Origin: Paramesorhizobium endophyticum
GTDB lineage: Bacteria; Pseudomonadota; Alphaproteobacteria; Rhizobiales; Rhizobiaceae
DNA length: 64,000 nt
Assembly (NCBI RefSeq): GCF_014640615.1
Contig: NZ_BMHH01000017.1
Coordinates: 41,685-105,684, forward strand
Direction: 5' to 3'
The stretch's first letter is position 1; every line of letters starts with the position of its first letter. Shown here piece after piece: positions 26,806-37,760 of the stretch. Below the pieces are notes generated by a model. That model did not search any database. It saw nothing but the letters and a program-made list of their open reading frames with translations, and was not told where the DNA came from. The position numbers and the translations under genes were made by a program.

Positions 26806-27800
26806 GTGAACCAAAACTGCAGGTAACGAGCGTTCGGCTCCCGTCAGACGAACAGCGCGAGCATCTGATGGTGCGGGTAGCCAAGCTCTATTACGACCTG
26901 GAACGCACCCAAAGCGAGATCGCCTCCGAACTCGGCCTGACCCGCTGGCAGGTCGGTCGCTTGCTTACCGAAGCCAAGGAACTTGGTGTCGTTCGCATCG
27001 AAATCACACCGCGTGCCCTGCGGAAGACCGAGCTCGAGGTTCAGCTTCAACAGAAATACGGACTTCGCGACGCTATCGTCGTTCCATCGGGAGGCACCAC
27101 CGATACCGCACTGCTGATGGAGAGTGTCGCCCAGGCGGCGGCAAAATACTTGGCAGGTCTCAATCCCGGCACTGATCTGTTCGGCGTCTCCTGGGGACGG
27201 ACGATGTCTGCAGTGGCGCGCTTTCTGCCCGCCAACTGGAACCCCGGCATCCATGTCGTTCTCGTCAACGGAGCGACGACATTGCGTTCGACCTCGACTC
27301 GCATCAGCGCCGTTGCCGAGGAATTTGCGCAGTCCGGTGGGGGCACGGCAACACTCTTGCCGGTTCCCGCCATCGTCGGGAAAAAGAGCACGCGCGACGC
27401 CCTGGAGGAGGATCCGATCATCGAGCGGGTTCTGGCGCTTGCCGAGGAAGCCGATATCGTCTGCTTCGGCATGGGGGGGATTTCCCACCATTCGGTACTG
27501 CTGAATTCCGGCTATCTCACCGAAAACGACATCGACCGTCTGCGCGAAGCCGGCGCCGTCGGCGATATTCTCGGTCGCTTCGTCAACCGCGATGGCGAGA
27601 TTGTCGACAAGGACATCGATGACCGGACGGTCGGTCTGCGGCTTGAATCGCTGAAGCGCAAGCAGCGCACGATCGGCGTTGTCTCCGGCGAGGAGAAGCT
27701 GGAAATCGCGGTCGCCGCGCTCAAGGCCGGCTACGTGTCGATCATCGTCACCGATGAGGCGACGGCGTGCCATGCAATCGAGGTCGATCACGATGCATGA
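26802..27800 (+). CDS. SorC/DeoR-type transcriptional regulator (sugar-binding domain)
   Basis: The helix-turn-helix near residues 24-55 reads AKLYYDLERTQSEIASELGL followed by TRWQVGRLLTEAKE. The large C-terminal SorC domain includes LFGVSWGRTMSAVARFLP and VVLVNGATT and binds phosphorylated sugars. It has 332 residues. It lies inside the operon between kinase and ATPase, overlapping both, so it is likely autoregulated and senses a pathway sugar phosphate. The inverted repeat at 22982-23008 is its best candidate operator. Confidence 0.92.
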   Translation: MSEPKLQVTSVRLPSDEQREHLMVRVAKLYYDLERTQSEIASELGLTRWQVGRLLTEAKELGVVRIEITPRALRKTELEVQLQQKYGLRDAIVVPSGGTTDTALLMESVAQAAAKYLAGLNPGTDLFGVSWGRTMSAVARFLPANWNPGIHVVLVNGATTLRSTSTRISAVAEEFAQSGGGTATLLPVPAIVGKKSTRDALEEDPIIERVLALAEEADIVCFGMGGISHHSVLLNSGYLTENDIDRLREAGAVGDILGRFVNRDGEIVDKDIDDRTVGLRLESLKRKQRTIGVVSGEEKLEIAVAALKAGYVSIIVTDEATACHAIEVDHDA

Positions 27801-29286
27801 AGTCCTGAACGTCAGAAACGTCTCGAAGAAATTCCTGCCCAACATCATTGCGCTGGAAAGCGCCTCCCTCAGCGTCCGCAAGGGCGAGGTCCACTGCCTG
27901 CTCGGCGCCAATGGCGCCGGCAAGTCGACCTTCCTGAAGATCATTGCCGGGGCTTTGCGCCCGTCGAGCGGAGAGGTGACGATCGATGGCGTGCCGGTGT
28001 CGTTTGCCAGTCCGGCGGAAGCGGCGCGTCGTGGTATTTCGATGATCTACCAGGAGCTCGATCTCGTCCCGCAGCTGACCGTCGAACAAAATCTGTTTCT
28101 GGGTCACGCACCGGGCGCATTCGGGGTCATCAACAAATCCGAACGCCGGCGCCGAGCCCGTGAAGCCTTGCGGCGGGTCAGCGCCGGTTTTTCGCCGGAT
28201 GTGCGGGTCGAGAGCCTGTCGGTCGCCAATCAGCAACTGACAGCCATCGCGCGATCTTTGACGATGGACGCCAAGGTCATCATCATGGACGAACCATCGG
28301 CGTCCTTGAACGAAACCGAATTGAAAAGTGTGTTTTCGGTCATTCGCGAGCTGACGGCCGCGGGCGTGGGCATTCTCTATGTCAGCCATCGCCTCGGCGA
28401 ATTGCGTGAAATCGGCGACCGCGTCACCGTGTTGCGCGGTGGGCGGACGATCGACACCTTCAATGTCTCCGAGACCGGCGATGAGGTGCTGGTTCAGGCG
28501 ATCATCGGAAAAGAGCAGTCACTGGCCGAACGCAAACCTCGCGAACCCGTCTCCGGCGACATGGCGATCAATGTGACACGGCTGAAGGGCGCTCAGGGCC
28601 TGGATATAGCCGGGCTGCAAGTCCGCTGGGGCGAGGTCGCGGGGCTCACGGGCCTTAACGGTTCCGGCCGCACGAGCTTCCTCAAATCGCTGTTCGGCGC
28701 CCTTCCCTTCAGCGGCGAGATCACGCTGGGTGACAAGGTGTTTCATCCTCGCCATCCAGCCGATGCGATCCGCAACGGGATCGGCCTGGTCCCGGAAAAC
28801 CGCAAGACAGAAGGGCTGATCCTGCATGCGCCTATTTATAAGAACGCGACGCTGCCGTCGATGCGCCACAGCTGGCTGACCCGCCATGCGCTGCAGAAGG
28901 AACGAACCCGTCCAGTCCTGCAGGCACTTTCAACAAAATATGGCCGGCCAGAACAGGCTGTCGTCCAGCTCTCTGGCGGCAATCAGCAAAAAGTGGTCCT
29001 TGCCAAATGGATCATCAATGGCGCGAAGATCCTGCTTCTCGACGAACCGAGCCGTGGTCTCGACATCGGCGCCAAGGCCGACCTCTACACCCTCGTCGAG
29101 CGGCTCGCCCGCGATGGCGCCGCGATCATCGTTGCCAGCAGTGAATTCGAAGAGCTTTACGTCGCCTGCGACACCATCTGGGTCTTTCACGAAGGCCGGA
29201 ACATCGCCTCCTTCGATCCGTCGATTACCGATCGAGATCAGATCCTCAAAGCCACCATTCTGGGGGACAACCATGCCCAACACTAA
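27793..29286 (+). CDS. Ribose-type ABC transporter double ATPase
   Basis: This is an RbsA-type fused ATPase of 497 residues. Domain 1 has GANGAGKST near residue 37 and VIIMDEPSASLN. Domain 2 has the RbsA-like GLNGSGRTSF, the signature LSGGNQQKVVLAKW and an intact Walker B ILLLDEPSRGLD. ATG 27793 overlaps the SorC gene by eight bases; homology begins exactly there, and the longer upstream frame is the regulator read out of frame. It energises the single permease encoded next. The intact second Walker B contrasts with the ATPase at 18.8-20.3 kb. Confidence 0.94.
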   Translation: MHEVLNVRNVSKKFLPNIIALESASLSVRKGEVHCLLGANGAGKSTFLKIIAGALRPSSGEVTIDGVPVSFASPAEAARRGISMIYQELDLVPQLTVEQNLFLGHAPGAFGVINKSERRRRAREALRRVSAGFSPDVRVESLSVANQQLTAIARSLTMDAKVIIMDEPSASLNETELKSVFSVIRELTAAGVGILYVSHRLGELREIGDRVTVLRGGRTIDTFNVSETGDEVLVQAIIGKEQSLAERKPREPVSGDMAINVTRLKGAQGLDIAGLQVRWGEVAGLTGLNGSGRTSFLKSLFGALPFSGEITLGDKVFHPRHPADAIRNGIGLVPENRKTEGLILHAPIYKNATLPSMRHSWLTRHALQKERTRPVLQALSTKYGRPEQAVVQLSGGNQQKVVLAKWIINGAKILLLDEPSRGLDIGAKADLYTLVERLARDGAAIIVASSEFEELYVACDTIWVFHEGRNIASFDPSITDRDQILKATILGDNHAQH

Positions 29287-30286
29287 CACCGCTTTAACGG
29301 TCCAGTTGACCGATAGACCAGCCATCGGTCGGCGAATGATCAACGTGGCAATTGAATATAATTTCATCGTCATATTCATTGCCGTGGTGATCATCGCCAC
29401 GATGCTATCCAGCAGCTTCATGACCTTCACCAACATCTCGAACCTGTTTCAGCAGGCTGCAGTCGTCGGTGTCGTTGCCGTCGGCATGACGTTCGTCATA
29501 CTGACGGGCAACATCGATCTGTCCGTCGGCAGTATCGTGGCACTGAGCGGTATGCTGGTAGCCGTGTTGATCGGCAACGGCTATAATCCGACCCTTGCGG
29601 TCGTGATGACGGCACTTGTTGGCCTCGGATGCGGGGCAGGTATGGGCGCGATCACAGCATTGGCGCAGGTGCCGAGTTTCATTGTGACGCTTGCCGGCTT
29701 GGTGTCGTTTCGAGGCCTCACCTATCTGATGACCGATGGTGTGCCGGTCAGTGGCTTGCCGCAAGGTTTTGCGGCGATCAGTTCAACGATGATACCTCTG
29801 TTGCCCGGTTTTTCGCTGTCGTCGATGGGCCTCATATTCATCGTGCTCTGCATTGCCGCCGGCCTTCTGCTGCGCTTCACAGTCTTTGGTGAGTACATCT
29901 ATGCGACCGGCGGCAATCCGGAGGCAGCCAGACTGTCGGGTCTTCCGACCCGGCTGATCGTGACCGCTGTCTTCGCCGTCTCGGGGCTGATGGCGGCGCT
30001 TGGCGGCATTCTGTTGACGTCCCGCCTGCGCATCGGGCAACCGACAGCCGCCCAGGGACTGGAGCTGGACGCCATCGCAGCTGTCGTGCTCGGCGGTACC
30101 AGTCTGTTTGGCGGTCGTGGCGGGGTGCTGGGAACGTTCTTCGCCGTCATGCTGCTTCAGGTTCTTCGCAACATCTTCAATCTTCTCGGTTTGGGCTCCT
30201 TCTACCAGATGACTGTCACCGGCATCATCATCGTAGCAGCCATCCTGCTCAACCGCTTCATCGACCATAGAAAGGGCCGCGGATGA
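29273..30286 (+). CDS. Ribose-type ABC transporter permease
   Basis: This RbsC-family permease has 337 residues and about ten hydrophobic segments. Family landmarks are AVGMTFVILTGNIDLSVGSI near residue 70, QVPSFIVTLAGLVSFRGLTY, ATGGNPEAARLSGLPT and AAVVLGGTSLFGGRGGVLGT. ATG 29273 overlaps the ATPase stop by 14 bases. As the only permease of the operon it would work as a homodimer. The DeoC start overlaps its stop by ATGA. Confidence 0.94.
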   Translation: MPNTNTALTVQLTDRPAIGRRMINVAIEYNFIVIFIAVVIIATMLSSSFMTFTNISNLFQQAAVVGVVAVGMTFVILTGNIDLSVGSIVALSGMLVAVLIGNGYNPTLAVVMTALVGLGCGAGMGAITALAQVPSFIVTLAGLVSFRGLTYLMTDGVPVSGLPQGFAAISSTMIPLLPGFSLSSMGLIFIVLCIAAGLLLRFTVFGEYIYATGGNPEAARLSGLPTRLIVTAVFAVSGLMAALGGILLTSRLRIGQPTAAQGLELDAIAAVVLGGTSLFGGRGGVLGTFFAVMLLQVLRNIFNLLGLGSFYQMTVTGIIIVAAILLNRFIDHRKGRG

Positions 30287-31284
30287 CCATTCCCTTCCCG
30301 CATACGGCGCAAAAAGCCGACATCGTTACCGATCACCACAAGCGCAACCCGGTTTCCCAACTGCAGACCGACTGGTTCGAAGACATAGCGGTCAATCGCT
30401 CGGCCTCCGAGCGAAGAGCCGCAAGCTTGCCAACGCGGCGTACCGTGAAAAAGGAATATCAGGCGGCGTGGCTGGTGAAGGCGATTACCTGTATCGATCT
30501 GACCACTCTTGCCGGCGACGACACCCCCGGTCGCGTCCGCCGGCTGTGCGCCAAGGCCAGTAAGCCGATACGCGACGATATCGTCGAAGCCCTGGGGCTG
30601 GCCGAACTCGGCATCACCACTGGCGCTGTCTGCGTCTATCCGACAATGGTACCGCATGCGGTTAAGGCACTGGAAGGCACCAATATTCCGGTCGCCTCCG
30701 TCGCAACGGGCTTTCCCGCCGGCCTGACGCCACTGGCGCAGCGGCTCGACGAAATTCGCTATGCGGTGGGCGAAGGCGCACGCGAGATCGATATTGTCAT
30801 CACCCGCGAATATGTCCTGACCCAGAATTGGGAGGCATTGTTTGACGAGATCGCCCGCATGCGTGAAGCCTGCGGGGAGGCCCATATGAAAGCCATTCTG
30901 GCGACCGGCGATCTCAACACGCTGCGCAACGTCTACCGTGCCTCGATGGTGGCGATGCAGGCCGGCGCCGACTTCATCAAGACCTCGACTGGCAAGGAAG
31001 AGGTCAATGCCACCATTCCCGTCAGCCTGACGATGGTGCGCGCCCTGCGCGATTACGGTGAGCGAACCGGTTTCAAAATCGGCTTCAAGCCGGCGGGCGG
31101 CATGAAGACGGCAAAGGATGCAATGCTGTGGTTCTTTTTGATGAAGGAAGAACTCGGTCTTCCCTGGCTGCAGCCTGACCTCTTTCGGCTTGGGGCCAGT
31201 TCTATGCTCGGCGATATCGAACGGCAGCTCGAACACTTCGTGACGGGCCGCTATGCGGCCGCGCACCGTCACCCACTCGCTTGA
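30283..31284 (+). CDS. deoC: Deoxyribose-phosphate aldolase (DeoC family)
   Basis: This class I aldolase has 333 residues including an extra 70-residue N-terminus seen in long bacterial DeoC proteins. DeoC splits 2-deoxyribose 5-phosphate into glyceraldehyde 3-phosphate and acetaldehyde. The Schiff-base lysine is in DFIKTSTGKEEV, the second active-site lysine in GFKPAGGMKT and the acid in EIDIVITREY; all three are present. The next gene encodes an aldehyde dehydrogenase that could consume the acetaldehyde. Because the operon kinase is of FGGY rather than deoxyribokinase type, the true substrate may be a different deoxy-sugar phosphate. Confidence 0.91.
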   Translation: MTIPFPHTAQKADIVTDHHKRNPVSQLQTDWFEDIAVNRSASERRAASLPTRRTVKKEYQAAWLVKAITCIDLTTLAGDDTPGRVRRLCAKASKPIRDDIVEALGLAELGITTGAVCVYPTMVPHAVKALEGTNIPVASVATGFPAGLTPLAQRLDEIRYAVGEGAREIDIVITREYVLTQNWEALFDEIARMREACGEAHMKAILATGDLNTLRNVYRASMVAMQAGADFIKTSTGKEEVNATIPVSLTMVRALRDYGERTGFKIGFKPAGGMKTAKDAMLWFFLMKEELGLPWLQPDLFRLGASSMLGDIERQLEHFVTGRYAAAHRHPLA

Positions 31285-31294
31285 GGAAAATCAA

Positions 31295-33694
31295 ATGCCT
31301 ACGATCAAGGAAATTCTGCAAACTATGGAATATGGTCCCGCTCCGGAATCCAATACGGATGTCCAGCAATGGCTGAACGCCAAGGAAGCTGGCTTCGGCC
31401 ACTTCATCGACGGCAAGTTCACAAGCCTCGAAGGCCGGCAGATGCTCAGTGTCATCAATCCCGCCAATGACACGATTCTCGCCAAGGTGCCGCAGGGCAC
31501 AGCTGAGGACGTCAACCTGGCCGTCAAGGCCGCCCGCGCTGCATTTGGCAAATGGTCGAAACTGTCTGGCCATGAACGCGCCAGATATTTATACGCCATC
31601 GCCCGACACATCCAAAAGCGCGAGCGGTTTTTCTCGGTCCTGGAAACGATGGACAATGGGAAAACTATCCGTGAAAGCCGCGATATCGACATTCCTCTGG
31701 TTGTGCGCCATTTCTATCACCACGCAGGATGGGCCGAACTGGTCGAGACGGAATTCGAAGGATACTCGCCCGTCGGCGTCTGCGGTCAGGTCATTCCCTG
31801 GAATTTTCCGCTGCTGATGCTGGCCTGGAAAGTTGCGCCCGCACTGGCCGCAGGCAACACAATTGTCCTCAAGCCAGCCGAGCTGACGCCGCTGACGGCC
31901 ATCGCCTTCGCTGAGATTTGCGCTGAAGTCGGCCTGCCTGCCGGCGTCGTCAACATCCTTCACGGCGATGGAGCGACAGGTGCTGCTATATGCGGTCACT
32001 CCGATATCGACAAGGTTGCCTTCACGGGCTCGACCGAGGTGGGGCGGATTATCCGCGAGCAGATTGCAGGCTCGGAAAAGAAGCTGTCGCTGGAGCTCGG
32101 TGGCAAATCTCCGTTTATCGTCTTCGAGGATGCCGATCTCGATGGTGCCGTCGAGGGGGTCGTCGATGCCATCTGGTTCAATCAGGGAGAAGTCTGCTGC
32201 GCCGGCTCGCGGGTGCTTGTCCAGGAAGGCATCGCCGAGCGTTTCTTTACGAAGCTGAAGGCGCGAATGCAGACATTGCGGATCGGTGATCCACTGGATA
32301 AGTCCATGGATATCGGCGCCATCGTTTCGCAGGGACAGTTGAAGCGCATCAATGGCCTGCTCGAACAGGGCAAGCAGGAAGGCGGCACACTCTGGCAGCC
32401 GACCACCACCCTGCCCGCTAAGGGAAGCTTTTGCCTTCCAGGCTTCTTTACTGACAGCGATACGGCTTCCATCGTTGCGGAAGTGGAGATTTTTGGACCT
32501 ATTGCCGTAACCGGCACCTTCCGGACACCCGACGAGGCGTTGGCGTTGGCCAATAACAGCCGTTACGGCTTGGCGGCTTCTGTCTGGTCTGAGAACATCA
32601 ATCTCGCGCTCGACGTGGCAGCCCGCGTCAAAGCCGGCGTCGTGTGGATCAACTCGACCAATATTTTTGACGCCGGCGCCGGTTTCGGCGGGTATCGCGA
32701 AAGTGGGTTTGGGCGCGAGGGCGGCCGTGAGGGATTGTATGAATATCTCGCGCCGGATTGGGAAACGCGGCTACCTGCGGCCAAAAGCGAGGAACCTTTC
32801 AGGCCATCGGCATTCCCAGCGCCGGACGGCAAGATCGTTCGCATTGGTGCGATCAATCGGACGGTTAAAAACTATATTGGTGGCAAGCAGGCGCGGCCTG
32901 ACGGGGGCTATAGCTATTCGGTCATCGGCAAAGGCGGCGTTGTCATCGGCGAGGCTGGTATCGGCAGCCGCAAGGATATTCGCAATGCGGTTGAAGCCGC
33001 GATGAAAGCCGGGGCCTGGAGCGGTGCGACAGCCCACAATCGCGCGCAGGTTCTGTACTATCTGGGTGAAAACCTGGACGCACGAAAAGCGGAGTTCGAG
33101 GCTTTGCTCATGGAGAGCACTGGCGTGTCGTCAAAGGCGGCATCGGAGGAATTCTCAGCCGCCATTCGCAGGATATTCTACTATGCTGCCCAGGCCGATA
33201 AATATGACGGTCAGGTGCATCAGACAAAATCCAGGCATGTGACCTTGGCAATGAACGAGCCGTTCGGCGTCATGGGCATTGTCTGCCCGGACGAAATGCC
33301 GCTGCTGTCCTATATTTCCATGCTGCTGCCGGCTATCGCCATGGGCAACCGGGCGGTCAGCATCCCGTCGCAGCGCCATCCCCTTGTCGCCGCCAATCTC
33401 TACCAGGTATTCGACACCTCCGACATACCGGACGGCGTCATCAACATCATCACCGGTGAGCGCGATCTGTTGACCAAGACACTCGCCGAGCACGACGATG
33501 TCGCCGCAATCTGGTATGCTGGCTCCAGACAGGGCAGCGAGTTGGTGGAAAAAGCGTCCGTCGGCAATCTCAAGTCCACCTGGGTCAATCACGGCCGTTC
33601 TCGCGATTGGCTGAGCGCTCAGCAGGGACAAGGTCGCGATTATCTACGCCATGCCACGCAGATAAAAAACATCTGGATCCCTTACGGGGAATAG
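31295..33694 (+). CDS. Two-module aldehyde dehydrogenase (ALDH16-like)
   Basis: The protein has 799 residues and two consecutive aldehyde dehydrogenase modules. Module 1 (about 1-490) has the Rossmann and active-site motifs CGQVIPWNFPLLMLAWK, the base LELGGKSPFIVFE and the nucleophile in NQGEVCCAGSRVLV. Module 2 (about 530-799) retains only the N-terminal half of the fold (NEPFGVMGIVCPDEMPLLSY) and shows neither the catalytic cysteine motif nor the LELGG glutamate. This arrangement matches ALDH16 proteins, where the second module is structural. ATG 31295 matches homologs. It follows deoC by 10 bp, so acetaldehyde or a related aldehyde is a plausible substrate. Confidence 0.9.
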   Translation: MPTIKEILQTMEYGPAPESNTDVQQWLNAKEAGFGHFIDGKFTSLEGRQMLSVINPANDTILAKVPQGTAEDVNLAVKAARAAFGKWSKLSGHERARYLYAIARHIQKRERFFSVLETMDNGKTIRESRDIDIPLVVRHFYHHAGWAELVETEFEGYSPVGVCGQVIPWNFPLLMLAWKVAPALAAGNTIVLKPAELTPLTAIAFAEICAEVGLPAGVVNILHGDGATGAAICGHSDIDKVAFTGSTEVGRIIREQIAGSEKKLSLELGGKSPFIVFEDADLDGAVEGVVDAIWFNQGEVCCAGSRVLVQEGIAERFFTKLKARMQTLRIGDPLDKSMDIGAIVSQGQLKRINGLLEQGKQEGGTLWQPTTTLPAKGSFCLPGFFTDSDTASIVAEVEIFGPIAVTGTFRTPDEALALANNSRYGLAASVWSENINLALDVAARVKAGVVWINSTNIFDAGAGFGGYRESGFGREGGREGLYEYLAPDWETRLPAAKSEEPFRPSAFPAPDGKIVRIGAINRTVKNYIGGKQARPDGGYSYSVIGKGGVVIGEAGIGSRKDIRNAVEAAMKAGAWSGATAHNRAQVLYYLGENLDARKAEFEALLMESTGVSSKAASEEFSAAIRRIFYYAAQADKYDGQVHQTKSRHVTLAMNEPFGVMGIVCPDEMPLLSYISMLLPAIAMGNRAVSIPSQRHPLVAANLYQVFDTSDIPDGVINIITGERDLLTKTLAEHDDVAAIWYAGSRQGSELVEKASVGNLKSTWVNHGRSRDWLSAQQGQGRDYLRHATQIKNIWIPYGE

Positions 33695-33703
33695 TGTCGC
33701 ATT

Positions 33704-33744
33704 GCTGGTCTGACACCGCTGGATCTCCCAGATGTCAGACCAGC
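33704..33744. terminator. Strong inverted repeat ending the FGGY/DeoC operon
   Basis: GCTGGTCTGACA (33704-33715) and TGTCAGACCAGC (33733-33744) are perfectly complementary over 12 bp, with a 17-base loop that can itself fold (CTGG/CCAG). It starts ten bases after the aldehyde dehydrogenase stop. No U-run follows, so it may act as an RNA 3'-end stabiliser rather than a classic terminator, or be the end of a lost mobile element. Confidence 0.55.
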
Positions 33745-33816
33745 CGAGCCGAGAAGGGCCGCTGCGGGCGAGTCAAACCATCTCCGGCCGCAAAACCGTG
33801 TCGAGCTGTTCCTTTG

Positions 33817-33867
33817 TCGCGACCGAAACTGCTGATTGTCGATGAGTTGGACTATCTGTCCTTCGAA
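33817..33867 (+). pseudogene. Possible IstB (IS21 helper ATPase) fragment
   Basis: Seventeen codons read SRPKLLIVDELDYLSFE, very close to the Walker B region of IstB proteins (PKLLIVDELGYLPFE). The surrounding frame lacks the Walker A segment and the rest of the roughly 250-residue protein, and no IS21 ends are visible. It is either a small relic of an insertion sequence or chance similarity. The rest of the gap from 33745 to 34063 shows nothing else recognisable. Confidence 0.35.
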
Positions 33868-34063
33868 ACCATCGATCTCAACGCGCCCATACTTATGCAG
33901 TCGGAGCGCACCGTTCCTGGAGCTTTGTGGCGCATTGACACGGCGCAAGCGTCCAGGACGTGAATACGCACGGCGGCGTCACACTAATGAAAGCAAGCGG
34001 GCGCAAGCGCCAATAACGCCCTCTCCTTATCGACCGGCGCTTCTTGGCTCCGCCTTCCACCGC

Positions 34064-35993
<1,930 letters not shown>

Positions 35994-36001
<8 letters not shown>

Positions 36002-36329
36002 GCTTCACCCCATGGAATGGAAGGTCAACGGGCAGTTCAAGGTCGAGCAGAGCAGAGCTCAGGCTCTTGCCATGGGCGTCGAGAACTAGCGAGCGGGTCA
36101 CGCCGCCTGCGAGCGCCTGCCGCAATACAAAGTTCAACGCACCGAGACTTGCAATTTCGTAGCGCGTCACCTCGCCGTCGACAAGGTCGCCGAAATGGAC
36201 TTTGACGCACTCCGGCGTCACGAAGCGCTGCAACAGCGGATAGTCGCGTTCATCATAGGCGATGACAGAGATGTTCGAGGTGTTGCCTTTGTCGCCACTG
36301 CGGGAATGGGCTATCTCGCGCAATTTCAT
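35994..36329 (-). CDS. AtuA-like ferredoxin-fold domain protein, separate subunit
   Basis: The protein has 111 residues. KLREIAHSRSGDKGNTSNIS at the N-terminus, VTPECVKVHFGDLV in the middle and RYEIASLGALNFVLRQAL match the C-terminal ferredoxin-fold domain that in Pseudomonas AtuA is fused to the large domain. The open frame extends upstream, but ATG 36329 is the start because homology begins there, one base after the AtuA stop. Separate genes for the two domains, adjacent and in order, imply that the products assemble into one complex. The biochemical role of AtuA proteins is unsettled; they are needed for citronellol/geraniol growth in Pseudomonas. Confidence 0.85.
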
Positions 36330-36330
36330 C

Positions 36331-37677
36331 TCAGCTCTCCAGATAATGGACCATGGGCCGGACATGACCGCGTGGGATATATGTCGATAGGATGCCGATC
36401 GTCTCGCGGGCGGATTTGACGACCCCTCCCCCGCCTGCCGGTCCGTTGGTGTAAAGCGTCTCCACCTCATTGCCGATACGCACCGCCTCGGCGAGGTTCG
36501 ACGTCCGCCCCGCAACCCGGACGCGGACTTCATAGGGCTCATCGTGAGGCCGCCTCAGCGAAAACGCACGACCGTGCAGCGCATCGAGCCCGATGAGATC
36601 GAAGCGCAATTGCGAAGCCTCGACGCCGATGGCTTTCAAGCGGGCCCGGACGATGTCGAGAGCAAGTTCACCCCGCGCCCGCGCGCCATGGCCTGCATAG
36701 GAAATCTGCCCCTCCCCCACGAAGCCTTCGACCACGCCAACCGAGACTTTCAGCGTTTCGGGCCGTGGATGGCCGGATGCCCCATGGATACGCACCCGGT
36801 CGGGGCCGATTTCCTCGACGGTAACGTGGGAAAAGTCCGCCACCACATCCGGCGTCAGGTAACGCGCCGGATCATGGATTTCATAAAGAATCTGCTCCTT
36901 GCACCCGGCCTCCGTCACGCTACCGCCGGTACCAGGCACCTTGGTGATGACGATCGTACCATCCTCGCTGAACTCGCCGATGGGAAAGCCGAGCCGCGCG
37001 AGATCGGGAACATCCTTGTAGCCCGGATCGGCAAAATATCCGCCAGTCACCTGTCCTGCGCATTCGAGCAGATGTCCGAACAGAGTGGCTTGCCCGAGCC
37101 GGGGCCAATCGTCGGTCCGCCAGTTGAATTCATGCATAAGAGGGCCGACAAAAAGCGACGGATCGGCAGCCCTGCCCGTGACGACGATATCGGCGCCGTT
37201 GTTGAGCGCCTCAGCAATGGATTCGGCCCCGATATAGGCATTGGCCGACACGATCCCTTTGCCGATATCGTCCACGGCGCCTCCGATCTCCTCGAGTGAG
37301 AATTTACTTCCGGCAAGCTGGGACAGGACATCGTCGCCGGTAACTGCAGCGATCTTCAGGCCCTTCAACCCAAGTTCCAGGGCAATCTCCGCGATTCTGC
37401 GGGCCGCCGCCTCGGGATTGGCCGCTCCCATATTGGTCACGATCCGAACGCCGTTGGCGTGAGCGGACGGAAGGACGGCGTGAAACCGCTCGGCGAGAAG
37501 AGGGTCGTACCCGGCGTCCGGGTTCCTGAGCCTCGCCTGCTGGGCGAGCGCGATGGTGCGCTCGGCGAGGCACTCAAAGACCAGATAGTGGAGTTGGCCC
37601 TTCTCCGCTAATTCGATTGCCGGCTCGATTCTGTCACCCGAATAGCCCGCGCCCCCGCCGATACGTACCTGTTTCAT
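36331..37677 (-). CDS. AtuA family protein (DUF1446), large domain
   Basis: This is a DUF1446 protein of 448 residues. Its N-terminus QVRIGGGAGYSGDRIEPAIE and ANGVRIVTNMGAANPEAAAR are characteristic, as are NAYIGAESIAEALNNGADIV, VTGRAADPSLFVGPLMHEFN and the C-terminal LYTNGPAGGGG. In Pseudomonas the homologous region is part of AtuA of acyclic terpene utilisation. No cofactor motif lets me name a reaction. It sits between a carboxylesterase and an acyl-CoA ligase in one operon with a peptide-type importer, so it probably handles the acid or alcohol freed from an imported ester. Confidence 0.88.
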   Translation of the reverse strand: MKQVRIGGGAGYSGDRIEPAIELAEKGQLHYLVFECLAERTIALAQQARLRNPDAGYDPLLAERFHAVLPSAHANGVRIVTNMGAANPEAAARRIAEIALELGLKGLKIAAVTGDDVLSQLAGSKFSLEEIGGAVDDIGKGIVSANAYIGAESIAEALNNGADIVVTGRAADPSLFVGPLMHEFNWRTDDWPRLGQATLFGHLLECAGQVTGGYFADPGYKDVPDLARLGFPIGEFSEDGTIVITKVPGTGGSVTEAGCKEQILYEIHDPARYLTPDVVADFSHVTVEEIGPDRVRIHGASGHPRPETLKVSVGVVEGFVGEGQISYAGHGARARGELALDIVRARLKAIGVEASQLRFDLIGLDALHGRAFSLRRPHDEPYEVRVRVAGRTSNLAEAVRIGNEVETLYTNGPAGGGGVVKSARETIGILSTYIPRGHVRPMVHYLES

Positions 37678-37760
37678 CGTTCCCTATCCTAAATCGCAGA
37701 TCGCCAGCGAGACCGTTCCAGACGACGATGATGATCGTATAAGCATCTCCGCGCCAACGC

